From Acidobacteriaceae bacterium (GTDB lineage: Bacteria > Acidobacteriota > Terriglobia > Terriglobales > Acidobacteriaceae), in NCBI GenBank assembly GCA_003139975.1, contig PLHN01000439.1:1-9169 (forward strand): a stretch of 9,169 bases of DNA, written 5' to 3'. A program made the translations under genes and the position numbers. Shown in pieces: positions 1 through 6,894 of the stretch (the first letter of the stretch is position 1; each line of letters starts with the position of its first letter). A model generated the notes under the pieces. The model did not search any database. It had not been told where the DNA came from and saw only the letters and a program-made list of their open reading frames with translations.

Positions 1-242
1 TCGGTGTAGCGGATGATGGCTTTTTTCAGCGCGGGAATGCCGTCCGGCGGCGTGTACCGGATCTCTCCAGTGTTCAGCAACGCGACGCAGTTGATGATGG
101 CGTCAATTGGGGCCTTGGTCTTGGGTTCGCCGCCTCCCAAATGTATGATCGGCTCTCCTTTTTCGCGAAGCTGAGCGGCGGTTTCGTTCAGCTTGAGAGT
201 CGCCGACTCCTTGATGGTCCGGGCAAGCTGGCTGAGACTCAT
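1..242 (-). CDS. PLP-dependent class I/II aminotransferase, N-terminal part (runs off the left edge)
   Basis: Eighty complete codons from ATG at 242-240 are visible; the rest lies beyond position 1. The reading matches the N-terminus of the aspartate-aminotransferase-like (fold type I) family: an amphipathic start (MSLSQLARTIKESATLKLNE), then the strand-turn IIHLGGGEPKTKAP at about residues 32-45, where relatives have a 'sLgxGePdfxtP' substrate-loop motif, then RYTPPDGIPALKKAI at about 65-79, the usual 'YTpxxGxpeLReAI' segment. A strong Shine-Dalgarno GGAGGAAAGG lies at 260-251, 8 bp before the ATG, which fixes the start. The PLP lysine and other catalytic residues are outside the window, so the substrate (aspartate, aromatic or other amino acid) cannot be told. 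The family call is secure; the specific enzyme is not. Confidence 0.85.
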   Translation of the reverse strand, partial: MSLSQLARTIKESATLKLNETAAQLREKGEPIIHLGGGEPKTKAPIDAIINCVALLNTGEIRYTPPDGIPALKKAIIRYT

Positions 243-436
243 GGTTTTTACCTTTCCTCCCTGCACATGTTCAAACCGAATGCTGCACGATGACGGCGGC
301 CGGATTCTTCGTCTCCGCCCTGGGTCGAACAGAATCATATGCGCCTAAGGCGAACCAATGATTTTCCTTGTACGAGGAAGCACCCGTCTGTGATACCGGT
401 CACGAACTCGAATGATCTCGTGCAGCATTTGTGGGC
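243..436. other. Intergenic region upstream of the aminotransferase
   Basis: No convincing gene is seen here. It should hold the minus-strand promoter of the aminotransferase. The best candidate -10 is TATGAT (339-334, 5 of 6 matches to TATAAT), but no good -35 sits at 16-18 bp. A small CGCC-TAA-GGCG hairpin (342-352) lies just upstream of that -10. The Shine-Dalgarno GGAGGAAAGG (260-251) is the only clear signal. Confidence 0.3.
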
Positions 437-454
437 CCGCCTGGCGTGAGGCGG
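437..454 (-). terminator. Hairpin just downstream of the 461-1180 gene, possible terminator
   Basis: CCGCCT (437-442) pairs with AGGCGG (449-454) around a 6-nt loop, 6 bp after the stop codon of the minus-strand gene ending at 461. The position suits a transcription end. However, no T-rich run follows on either strand, so it is not a textbook intrinsic terminator and could instead be a mRNA-stabilising stem. Confidence 0.3.
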
Positions 455-460
455 TGCCGA

Positions 461-1180
461 TTACTTTGCCGGTACGAGCCCGTCGGCGGCGAGGACATAC
501 GTAATCCCCTTATCGAGTTTGAGATTGGAGTGCTTGGAAGTGAGGATGACGGCTCCGTCGCTATTGCGCGTGGACTCCACATTTTTCATCAATATGCGGT
601 GTTGCGAAATGCTGCCAGCCCTGGGTGGGGCTGCATCCGCATCAGACTCCGGCGGTGCAATTGGGTGGTGGTTTCTGGCTGGCCTACCAGCTGGAAGCAT
701 AGGGCCATCAGATATGCCAGACTGTTGTTCCTCATCCGGCATTGCCAACGGGTAATACCAGGCAGTTACGTAAACCCTGATGGGGATGGAACCATTCTTC
801 CATTGCGCAGAGTCCACGCGAACGCCAAGCCGGGATGGAAGAGTCGCAGACTTCACCGCGGACTCGGTAACTTCCCCGGACATGATCGCGCCCTCCGGGA
901 TCACTTGGCCTTTGAACAGGGTGGCGATGATAAGTTTGGCATGGACCTTGGTTCCGACACGGGTCTTGCCGGCAGAGATTTTATGCTGCATGAGGACGGG
1001 AAATTCGATCCCCGCTGCTGGAGCCGGCGGCACGGGCTTCTGCTGACCGAGCATCGAGACGGCAGTTAGAGCAAGGGCAATTGCCATTCGTCCGGCAAAG
1101 ATCGTCTCGTTGAAGCGACAACTAGCCTGCTTGAAGACTAGCCAGGCGTGGCCCAACTTGCAGCGGCTCGCGGGGGACAT
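461..1180 (-). CDS. Hypothetical secreted or periplasmic protein, about 239 aa
   Basis: I do not recognise a characterised family. From ATG at 1180-1178 the protein has a long n-region, a short hydrophobic stretch (MAIALALTAVSML, about residues 32-44) and then QQKPVPPAPAAG, which looks like a signal peptide followed by a Pro/Ala linker. Residues about 58-145 form a compact beta-rich region with GIEFPVLMQHKISAGKTRVG, LIIATLFKGQVIPEGAIMSG and RLGVRVDSAQW. This loosely recalls the 'P.GT.i.a.l...v..G..i' pattern of VirB10/TrbI-like beta-barrels, but that is resemblance only. Residues about 146-190 are low-complexity (Pro/Ala/Asp). Start choice: GTGAGG (1195-1190) lies 9 bp before ATG 1180, downstream of a good promoter at 1207-1235. 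GTG 1195 would be nearly leaderless, and ATG 1087 would give a shorter signal peptide but has no Shine-Dalgarno. It stands alone, with no operon partner on its strand. Confidence 0.72.
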   Translation of the reverse strand: MSPASRCKLGHAWLVFKQASCRFNETIFAGRMAIALALTAVSMLGQQKPVPPAPAAGIEFPVLMQHKISAGKTRVGTKVHAKLIIATLFKGQVIPEGAIMSGEVTESAVKSATLPSRLGVRVDSAQWKNGSIPIRVYVTAWYYPLAMPDEEQQSGISDGPMLPAGRPARNHHPIAPPESDADAAPPRAGSISQHRILMKNVESTRNSDGAVILTSKHSNLKLDKGITYVLAADGLVPAK

Positions 1181-1206
1181 AGTCGTTGGCCTCACCCTTA
1201 CGCGAG

Positions 1207-1235
1207 ATCGTAGGCTCAGCCACAGGGCAAGTCAA
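1207..1235 (-). promoter_or_regulatory. Sigma-70-type promoter of the 461-1180 gene
   Basis: On the minus strand TTGACT (1235-1230, 5 of 6 to TTGACA), a 17-bp spacer and TACGAT (1212-1207, 4 of 6 to TATAAT). Transcription would start near 1198-1200, leaving a short leader that carries the GTGAGG ribosome-binding site before ATG 1180. This is the best-matching promoter in the window by spacing and -35. Confidence 0.6.
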
Positions 1236-1304
1236 TGCTAGCAACTCTTCGAAACTCGCTTCCACGGAACTTCTCGACGTGGCGTCCTTTAGAAACCAAC
1301 GTGA

Positions 1305-1310
1305 GATAAT
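1305..1310 (+). promoter_or_regulatory. Candidate -10 element of the tRNA-Arg gene
   Basis: GATAAT (5 of 6 to TATAAT) lies 32 bp before the tRNA 5' end and is followed by a GC-rich stretch (CGGACGG). GC-rich discriminators of that kind are typical of growth-rate and stringently controlled stable-RNA promoters. No recognisable -35 hexamer is found 16-18 bp upstream, so this is only a candidate. Confidence 0.35.
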
Positions 1311-1342
1311 CGGACGGTGCCGCAATGGCTCCGCGGGAAAGT

Positions 1343-1419
1343 GGCCCCGTAGCTCAGATGGATAGAGCAGCGGTTTCCTAAACCGTTGGTCGGCAGTTCG
1401 ACTCTGCCCGGGGCCCCCA
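1343..1419 (+). tRNA. tRNA-Arg (anticodon CCT)
   Basis: Full cloverleaf: acceptor GGCCCCG (1343-1349) pairs perfectly with CGGGGCC (1409-1415); D arm GCTC/GAGC (1352-1355 with 1365-1368) has GG in its loop; anticodon stem GCGGT/ACCGT (1370-1374 with 1382-1386) has loop TTCCTAA and anticodon CCT (1377-1379); variable loop is 5 nt; T arm GGCAG/CTGCC (1392-1396 with 1404-1408) has loop TTCGACT. CCA (1417-1419) is encoded. The anticodon decodes the rare arginine codon AGG. The discriminator base (1416) is C, where A or G is usual. No terminator with a T-run follows before eutB, so read-through into eutBC is possible. Confidence 0.97.
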
Positions 1420-1452
1420 TCCGAATTAATCTCATCGTGGCGTTTGTCGAAG

Positions 1453-1480
1453 TTGCCGCTTGCAAGCCAAGTGCTACCCT
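1453..1480 (+). promoter_or_regulatory. Weak candidate promoter of eutBC
   Basis: TTGCCG (1453-1458), a 16-bp spacer and TACCCT (1475-1480, a TANNNT -10) end 9 bp before the eutB ATG. If used, it would give a leaderless or near-leaderless transcript, which would fit the lack of a Shine-Dalgarno in front of eutB. The match to consensus is poor. Expression by read-through from the tRNA promoter is the alternative. Confidence 0.22.
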
Positions 1481-1489
1481 TACCTCTGT

Positions 1490-2881
1490 ATGTCCGAAGA
1501 CTTCTCCTTTTGTGATCTGCGCGACTTGTTTGCCAAAGCGAACGAGGAAAAGTCTGGCGACCACCTGGCGGGACTGGCGGCTCGTTCGGAGCGTGAGCGG
1601 GTAGCGGCCAAACGCAAGCTTGCCGATCTTCCGCTCGCGGAAATCGTGCAAAGGCCGCTGATCGATCCCGCCGAGGACGACGTGAGCCGTCTGATCGCCG
1701 AGACATTCGATGAAGAGGCTTTTCGGCCCATCCAGAGCCAGACCGTCGGCGAGTTCCGCGAATTCATTCTTGATGACGCGACTTCTGCTGCCGATTTGAA
1801 GCGTCTGCAGTGGGCGATCATGCCCGAGATGGCCGCGGCAGTGGCCAAGATCATGAGCAACAAAGATCTGATTCTGGGCGCGGCCAAGATTCGCAACGTC
1901 ACGCGCTGCCGCAACACCATGGGTGAATCGGGCGTACTAGGAATACGCGTCCAGCCCAACCATCCGGCGGACGATGCCGGCGGAATTCTGCTCTCGGCTT
2001 TTGAAGGTTTGCTCTACGGCTGCGGAGATGCGGTGATCGGCGTCAACCCTGCGACGGATTCGGTGGAGACCGTTCGCTCGATCCTCGAGGCGATTGCCCG
2101 CTTGATCGACGCTTACGAAGTTCCCACGCAAGGCTGCTGCCTGGCACATGTCACGACCCAGCTTGCCGCCCTCAGGCGAGGCGCGCCTGTCGACCTGCTG
2201 TTTCAGTCGATCGCGGGCACCGAAGCGGCCAATCGGAGCTTTGGAATCACCCTGGGAATGTTGCGCGAGGGGCGAGACGAGGTGCTCGAACAACATCGCC
2301 AGCGCGACGTGGCGTGGAAAGGCGCCAACGTCATGTACTTTGAAACCGGCCAGGGCAGCGCGCTTTCGGCCGAGGCGCATCACGGCGTGGACCAGCTGAC
2401 TTTGGAAGCGCGGGCGTACGCCGTGGCGCGGACGCTCGATCCGTTTCTGGTGAACAGCGTCGTCGGATTTATTGGGCCGGAATACCTGTACGATGAGCGC
2501 CAGATCATTCGCGCCGGCCTCGAAGATCACTTCATGGGCAAGCTGCTGGGGCTGCCGATGGGCTGCGATGTGTGTTATACGAACCACGCCGCCGCGGATC
2601 AGAACTCGGCCGACAATCTTCTCTTCCTGCTCGCGGCCGCCGGCTGTAACTACTTTATGGGCGTTCCCTGCTCCGACGATGTGATGCTGAACTATCAGTC
2701 CACCAGCTATCACGATGCTTTGGCGGCAAGGCGAATTCACAAACTCCGGCCCGCGCCGGAGTTTCTTTCCTGGCTGCAGGTCATGGGCATCTATCGCGAC
2801 GAGGAGCCAGCATTGCTGGATGCACCTGCGCGGCGGCGGCTGATGCAAGGACTCGAATCATCGCTCGAGAGCATCCCATGA
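1490..2881 (+). CDS. eutB: Ethanolamine ammonia-lyase, large (heavy) subunit
   Basis: This is the catalytic alpha subunit of the adenosylcobalamin-dependent lyase that converts ethanolamine to acetaldehyde and ammonia. The 463-aa product is close to the usual ~453. It carries the TIM-barrel signatures throughout: RVQPNHPADD (R153, Q155), AVIGVNPATD (N186), PTQGCCLAHVTTQ, YFETGQGSALSAEA (E285), VVGFIGPEYLY, GLEDHFMGK, and MGCDVCYTNH (D360). From my recall of the E. coli enzyme these align with its substrate-contacting R160, Q162, N193, E287 and D362, so the active site looks intact. The start is ATG 1490, because the family N-terminus begins there; the upstream in-frame TTG 1460 is unlikely. 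No Shine-Dalgarno precedes it (pyrimidine-rich TACCTCTGT). It is translationally coupled to eutC. No eutA reactivase, transporter or microcompartment shell genes are visible, which suggests a free cytoplasmic enzyme. Confidence 0.97.
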   Translation: MSEDFSFCDLRDLFAKANEEKSGDHLAGLAARSERERVAAKRKLADLPLAEIVQRPLIDPAEDDVSRLIAETFDEEAFRPIQSQTVGEFREFILDDATSAADLKRLQWAIMPEMAAAVAKIMSNKDLILGAAKIRNVTRCRNTMGESGVLGIRVQPNHPADDAGGILLSAFEGLLYGCGDAVIGVNPATDSVETVRSILEAIARLIDAYEVPTQGCCLAHVTTQLAALRRGAPVDLLFQSIAGTEAANRSFGITLGMLREGRDEVLEQHRQRDVAWKGANVMYFETGQGSALSAEAHHGVDQLTLEARAYAVARTLDPFLVNSVVGFIGPEYLYDERQIIRAGLEDHFMGKLLGLPMGCDVCYTNHAAADQNSADNLLFLLAAAGCNYFMGVPCSDDVMLNYQSTSYHDALAARRIHKLRPAPEFLSWLQVMGIYRDEEPALLDAPARRRLMQGLESSLESIP

Positions 2882-3681
2882 CCGACGGCGCGGACGACCT
2901 GCTGCTCTCCGGCAACTGGCCGGAAGTCGTGAGGAAGATTCGTGCGCGCACTCCGGCGCGCGTGCTCACGGGCCGTTCCGGAGCCGCTTACCGTACCGGC
3001 ACTCTACTCGATCTGCGCCAGGCCCATGCCGCCGCCCGGGACGCGGTACGCGCCGAGTTGGATCTCGAAACGCAATTTGGGGCGCAGTTCATCAAGACGT
3101 GGGGGCTGTTCGAAGTTTCGACAGCGGCAGGATCCAAAGATGAGTACCTATTGCAGCCCAACCTGGGGCGAATCTTCCGCGAGGCGTCGCGGGGCGAGCT
3201 ACGAAAGCGTTGTCCTGCGCATAACGATCTGCAAATTGTCATCGGAGATGGCCTTTCCGTCACGGCAGTTGCCGCTCAGGTTCCGGCTTTATTGCCGGCC
3301 TTGCATGCAGGGGCCAAAGCCCGTGGCTGGACGCTCGGCCAGGTGTCCGTGATTCGTCATTGCCGTGTCGGAATCCTGAATGAGGTTGGCGAACTGCTTC
3401 TGCCGGCCGTCGCCGTACTTCTGATTGGAGAACGGCCGGGACTCGCTACGGCCGAGAGCTTGTCAGCATATATGGCGTATCGCCCTCATTACACGCATAC
3501 CGATGCCGACCGGAATCTGATTTCGAATATCCACGCCCGCGGTGTGAGCCCCGCCGATGCCGCCGATCGCATCCTGAATCTGGCGGCGCAGATGATGAGG
3601 GCGAAGCTCAGCGGCACTCAGTTGGGAGTCGAGTCTTCGAAAAACGATCCACCGCCGACAAAATGGACGATCTCCAACTGA
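2878..3681 (+). CDS. eutC: Ethanolamine ammonia-lyase, small (light) subunit
   Basis: This is the beta subunit that, with EutB, forms the cobalamin-binding lyase holoenzyme. Length is 267 aa (E. coli about 295). Family hallmarks are [13 protein letters not shown] at residues 115-127, [13 protein letters not shown] at 160-172 and [20 protein letters not shown] at 181-200, followed by the conserved helix [17 protein letters not shown] (230-246). Its ATG shares ATGA (2878-2881) with the eutB stop, so the pair is coupled and co-translated at similar rates. The N-terminal region is shorter and more variable than in enterics. The last ~16 residues (after TQLGV, residue 251) look like an unconserved tail, and they are encoded antisense to the 3' end of thiS (overlap 3618-3681). 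There is no room for a terminator between the two convergent genes. Confidence 0.95.
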   Translation: MTDGADDLLLSGNWPEVVRKIRARTPARVLTGRSGAAYRTGTLLDLRQAHAAARDAVRAELDLETQFGAQFIKTWGLFEVSTAAGSKDEYLLQPNLGRIFREASRGELRKRCPAHNDLQIVIGDGLSVTAVAAQVPALLPALHAGAKARGWTLGQVSVIRHCRVGILNEVGELLLPAVAVLLIGERPGLATAESLSAYMAYRPHYTHTDADRNLISNIHARGVSPADAADRILNLAAQMMRAKLSGTQLGVESSKNDPPPTKWTISN

Positions 3682-3842
3682 TCCCCATCCTTCAATCGCG
3701 TTTGCGGCCACGCCTCGCGGCGGACGATTTCGCGATTGAGCTCAACCGCGACGCGGTCGGGCTTCATCCCAAGCTGCTCGACCAGCGCGCCCAGGGTTTC
3801 CGCTTCTGAGACGCGGCTCTCGCCATTGATGATCAGATTCAT
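3618..3842 (-). CDS. thiS: Thiamine biosynthesis sulfur-carrier protein ThiS with a C-terminal tail
   Basis: ThiS is a small ubiquitin-fold protein. Its C-terminal glycine is adenylated and thiocarboxylated, then gives sulfur to ThiG for the thiazole ring of thiamine. The 74-aa reading from ATG 3842 shows the family pattern: MNLIINGE strand 1, [11 protein letters not shown] helix, [37 protein letters not shown] is the normal end (B. subtilis ThiS stops exactly there, from memory). Here G65 is followed by nine further residues, SFFEDSTPN, before the stop. Such a tail would block activation unless trimmed. The upstream in-frame extension to 3956 overlaps ilvN and is not homologous. The gene begins 16 bp after the ilvN stop with a weak Shine-Dalgarno, so translation coupled to ilvN is likely. 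No thiG, thiF or thiO is in view. Confidence 0.9.
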   Translation of the reverse strand: MNLIINGESRVSEAETLGALVEQLGMKPDRVAVELNREIVRREAWPQTRLKDGDQLEIVHFVGGGSFFEDSTPN

Positions 3843-3858
3843 CTCAAGGGGTTGTGCG

Positions 3859-4410
3859 TTACACCGATTGCTGGACGTCGTCGCCCCCAACCGCTTGCGA
3901 CGTGCTGTTCGCCGCGCGGGCAAAGGAAGAGGGCTTGCTTCCGCGGCGCATCGCAACGATGCCTGTCCTTACCATTTCCAGAATGCCGTAAGGACGCAGC
4001 ACCTCAAGCAGCCCGTCAATTTTGTCTTCGTCGCCGGTGATTTCCATAATGAGCGATTCGGGCGCAACATCAACCACACGCGCGCGGAACACGCTTGCCA
4101 GTTCGAGCACGTGCGACCGCCCTCCGTGCGTCGCGGCGACTTTGATCATCGCCAGATCGCGCACGATGGCAGGCTCGGTTGTGATGTTTTCGACCAGCAG
4201 CACGTTGACCAGCTTATAAAGGTTGGCTTCGATGCGGCGGGCCTGATCATGGTCGGCATCGACCGTAATGGTCATGCGCGAGACTTCGGGTTTTTCCGTG
4301 CGCCCCACCGTGAGTGAGTCGATATTGAACGCTCGCCGGCGAAACAAAGAGGCTACGCGCGTCAGTACGCCCGGCTTGTTTTCCACGTACACAACAAAGG
4401 TATTCAGCAT
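3859..4410 (-). CDS. ilvN: Acetolactate synthase (AHAS) small regulatory subunit
   Basis: This subunit activates the IlvB catalytic subunit and confers feedback inhibition by valine. The product is 183 aa. An N-terminal ACT domain (about residues 1-75) opens with [18 protein letters not shown] and FNIDSLTVG, and carries N11, G14 and N29, the positions implicated in valine binding in E. coli IlvH, so feedback control is probably retained. The second ferredoxin-like domain contains the typical REL-type segment as [10 protein letters not shown] and ends with [14 protein letters not shown] [17 protein letters not shown]. The final ~27 residues (after VAMRRG) are a polar, low-complexity tail not needed by the family. 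It lies 20 bp after ilvB with only a weak ribosome-binding site, which fits operon expression. The ilvH symbol is equally usable. Confidence 0.96.
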   Translation of the reverse strand: MLNTFVVYVENKPGVLTRVASLFRRRAFNIDSLTVGRTEKPEVSRMTITVDADHDQARRIEANLYKLVNVLLVENITTEPAIVRDLAMIKVAATHGGRSHVLELASVFRARVVDVAPESLIMEITGDEDKIDGLLEVLRPYGILEMVRTGIVAMRRGSKPSSFARAANSTSQAVGGDDVQQSV

Positions 4411-4430
4411 AATGTGTCCAGCAAACTGGA

Positions 4431-6143
4431 TTACTCGTCTTCCGCCGTCTCCACGATTGGACTTGGGCGACGGATCATCTCGTGCAGGGCAGAGCCGGCC
4501 GCGACCATAGGATAGACCGTGTCCTCCTGTTCAACTTTGAAATCCAGCAACACGGGCCCGTCGTGCTGGCGCGCCGATTGCACGGCCGGCACCACCTGCG
4601 CCCGTTCGGTGACGGTTATATTCCGGATGCCGTAGGCGTCCGCGATCTTGCCGAAATCCGGGTTCAGCAGCGGAGTGGCCTGGTAATTGCGCTCGTAAAA
4701 AAATTCCTGCCACTGGCGCACCATACCGAGAAAGCCGTTGTTAATGATCGCAATGTTGACCTTCAGCTTCTCCTGCACCAGGGTTGCCAGTTCCGCCATC
4801 GTCATCTGGAATCCGCCGTCGCCCACCACGACCCAGACTTCCGCTTCGGGGCGCGCAACCTTCGCTCCAATGGCCGCAGGCAAGGCAAATCCCATGGTCC
4901 CTAAGCCGCCGGAAGTAATCAGCGAGCGCGGAGTTTCGTGCTTGTAGTACTGCGCCTCCCACATCTGGTGCTGGCCCACGTCGGTCACCACGATCACGTC
5001 GCCGCCTCGGGTTTCGCGCCACAGGTCGTTGATAACGTGAGCGGCATAGAGATGGCCGGTATCCGGCAGGTTCTGAATGTCACGGACAGCCGAGTCACCG
5101 CGCAGATGATCGATAAAGTGTGTCCACTCGCTGCGATCGATGGCTTCGATTTTGGGCAACATCACCCGCAGGATCGCGCGCAGATCTCCGACCAACGCTA
5201 CGTCCACCTTCACGTTCTTGTTGATTTCCGCAGGATCGATCTCCACATGAATTTTCTTGGCATTCGTAGCATAGGTTTTCAGGTTACCCGTGACGCGGTC
5301 GTCGAAACGCATGCCGAGCGCGATCAAGAGGTCGGCTTCCTGGATGGTGTGGTTCACCCAGGCCTCTCCGTGCATGCCCATCATGCCGAGGTTGAGCCGA
5401 TGAGAAGCCGGAAGCGCGCCCAGGCCAAGCAGCGTAAGCGCTACCGGGATCCCCGCGCGCTCGGCCAACTCGCGAACCTCACTCATGGCGCCGGACTCAA
5501 TTGCTCCGTGACCCAGCAGAATCACCGGCCGCTTGGACTTGCGAATTAATTCCAGTGCCTGCTCATACTCTTTCGGCGCCGGTGAAAGGTCCGGACGATA
5601 GCCGGGCAATTGGGGCTTGGCGGCCTCCCAGTCGAATTCGCAGGAGGACTGCTGCGCATCTTTGGTGATGTCGACGAGAACCGGCCCCGGCCGTCCCGAA
5701 CGCGCCACATAGAAGGCCTCGCGCAAAGTGCGCGCCAGTTCGTCAACGTGCGTTACCAGGTAATTGTGCTTGGTGACGGGGAGCGTGATGCCGGTGATGT
5801 CGGTTTCCTGAAAGGCGTCCGACCCAATCACCCTGCTGCCCACTTGACCAGTGATGCAAACGATGGGAGAAGAGTCGAGCATGGCGGTGGCGATGCCGGT
5901 CACCATGTTGGTCGCGCCGGGTCCGGAGGTCGCGATGGCGACTCCAACCTCGCCGCCGGCGCGCGCGTACCCATCCGCCATATGCGTGGCTCCCTGCTCG
6001 TGGCGCACCAGCACGTGGTGAATGCGGCTGTGCTTCAGGGCATCGTAAGCAGGCAGGATGGCGCCGCCGGGATACCCGAATGCGTGGGTCACGCCCTCGC
6101 GCTCCAGGCACTCCCAAAGAATCTGAGCTCCTGTCTTCTTCAT
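4431..6143 (-). CDS. ilvB: Acetolactate synthase (AHAS) large catalytic subunit, biosynthetic type
   Basis: This thiamine-diphosphate enzyme condenses two pyruvates to acetolactate, or pyruvate with 2-oxobutyrate, as the first common step to valine, leucine and isoleucine. The 570-aa product has the three usual domains: an N-terminal ThDP Pyr domain (about 1-165) with the cofactor-activating glutamate E49 in VRHEQGATHMADGYARAGG; a central FAD/NADPH-fold domain (about 190-325); and a C-terminal PP domain with the GDGGFQ...INN ThDP/Mg motif (G441-N469). MVRQWQEFFYERNY, typical of biosynthetic AHAS, follows. The start is ATG 6143 because AAGGAG lies 12 bp upstream and the family N-terminus starts MKKTGAQIL; the in-frame TTG at 6167 is unlikely. 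It is 30 bp downstream of the unknown gene 6174-6821 and 20 bp upstream of ilvN, so it is almost certainly cotranscribed with both. Confidence 0.97.
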   Translation of the reverse strand: MKKTGAQILWECLEREGVTHAFGYPGGAILPAYDALKHSRIHHVLVRHEQGATHMADGYARAGGEVGVAIATSGPGATNMVTGIATAMLDSSPIVCITGQVGSRVIGSDAFQETDITGITLPVTKHNYLVTHVDELARTLREAFYVARSGRPGPVLVDITKDAQQSSCEFDWEAAKPQLPGYRPDLSPAPKEYEQALELIRKSKRPVILLGHGAIESGAMSEVRELAERAGIPVALTLLGLGALPASHRLNLGMMGMHGEAWVNHTIQEADLLIALGMRFDDRVTGNLKTYATNAKKIHVEIDPAEINKNVKVDVALVGDLRAILRVMLPKIEAIDRSEWTHFIDHLRGDSAVRDIQNLPDTGHLYAAHVINDLWRETRGGDVIVVTDVGQHQMWEAQYYKHETPRSLITSGGLGTMGFALPAAIGAKVARPEAEVWVVVGDGGFQMTMAELATLVQEKLKVNIAIINNGFLGMVRQWQEFFYERNYQATPLLNPDFGKIADAYGIRNITVTERAQVVPAVQSARQHDGPVLLDFKVEQEDTVYPMVAAGSALHEMIRRPSPIVETAEDE

Positions 6144-6173
6144 GGGATCGGAACTCCTTACCCCCAACTCTTG

Positions 6174-6821
6174 CTAGATCCTCTGCCGGAGTTGGAACTT
6201 GCGCGTGGCCGTTCGGCCGCCGAAGCTTGCCTGCACAAGCACGGAAGCATCCGGCAGTGACTTCTCATCCACCTGCACCCTCATCTCGGCTTTGCCGGCC
6301 GAGTCGGTGAGAATCTGTGCATAATAAGGCGCGGCGTCGGGGCGCGCAAACCGGAATGTCAGCCGGGCACCCTGGATCGGTGCGCCTCCCTCGGTAACCC
6401 TGAGATGCATCATCAGGGTTCCACCCGCGTGCACGGAATCGGCATTCGTCCACTCCAGATCGAGTTCCTTGACGGCCGCGAGCGTTTCGGGAGTGTCCCG
6501 CTTGTTGAGAACAGAATCGAGCCGCCCCTCGCGGATCGCGTCCAGCACCTCGCGGTGCAGATCGCGGAGCATTTTTTCTTTTTTCTGATCGTCATTCTGA
6601 TCCGGGGCGCCCGGACCCGCGTTGGCCCCATCAGTTTTCTGACCAGCGGTGTTCTCGCCGCCAGCGGCAACCATCGAAGCCAACGAAACCGCGCGCGTGC
6701 CGATGCAGCGGCCGCGAACGAAGACCTGCGTTTGCAGCAATTGCTCTCCCTCGCGCGCTTCGCTCTGCACGTGGTAGACGGTGTCCTCGTGGCGAATGTC
6801 CGTATTAAAACCAAAAATCAT
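6174..6821 (-). CDS. Conserved-looking protein of unknown function, 215 aa, first gene of the ilv cluster
   Basis: I cannot assign a function. From ATG 6821 the protein has three parts. Residues 1-52 are a small beta-type region (MIFGFNTDIRHEDTVYHVQS, LLQTQVFVRGRCIGTRA). Residues about 53-105 are a Gly/Asn/Asp/Gln-rich linker running into a charged helix (KKEKMLRDLHREVLDAIREG). Residues about 122-212 look like an immunoglobulin-type beta-sandwich (AGGTLMMHLRVTEGGAPIQG, LTDSAGKAEMRVQV), of the kind seen in Big or carboxypeptidase-regulatory-like domains. No signal peptide or membrane segment is seen, so it is probably cytoplasmic. The start is chosen because sequence before M32 of the longer frame (to TTG 6914) looks random. 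No strong Shine-Dalgarno is present. Its stop is 30 bp before ilvB, so it should be cotranscribed; any role in branched-chain synthesis is unproven. Confidence 0.74.
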   Translation of the reverse strand: MIFGFNTDIRHEDTVYHVQSEAREGEQLLQTQVFVRGRCIGTRAVSLASMVAAGGENTAGQKTDGANAGPGAPDQNDDQKKEKMLRDLHREVLDAIREGRLDSVLNKRDTPETLAAVKELDLEWTNADSVHAGGTLMMHLRVTEGGAPIQGARLTFRFARPDAAPYYAQILTDSAGKAEMRVQVDEKSLPDASVLVQASFGGRTATRKFQLRQRI

Positions 6822-6894
6822 GCAATCCCGGCTTTCTCTGGTGTTCCCGATTCTCACGCCTTCAAAATAAAAGACGTGGTATGCGCGTAGTTGC

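Noticed and set aside
431..1069. 212-codon plus-strand open frame
   Set aside because: It is antisense to the 461-1180 gene, which has a promoter, Shine-Dalgarno and signal peptide. The plus-strand protein shows no domain pattern.
1458..1467. GCTTGCAAGC palindrome between the tRNA and eutB as a terminator or operator
   Set aside because: It has no loop and no T-run, so it cannot act as an intrinsic terminator, and a single 10-bp palindrome is weak evidence for an operator.
1122..1706. 194-codon minus-strand open frame across the tRNA
   Set aside because: It runs through the tRNA-Arg gene and the start of eutB; its middle is just the antisense translation of the tRNA.
1937..2848. 303-codon minus-strand open frame
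   Set aside because: It is a GC-rich shadow antisense to the highly conserved eutB coding sequence.
4938..6260. Plus-strand open frames of 203 and 216 codons opposite ilvB
   Set aside because: They mirror ilvB codons in antisense, and no plausible ribosome-binding site or family pattern is seen.
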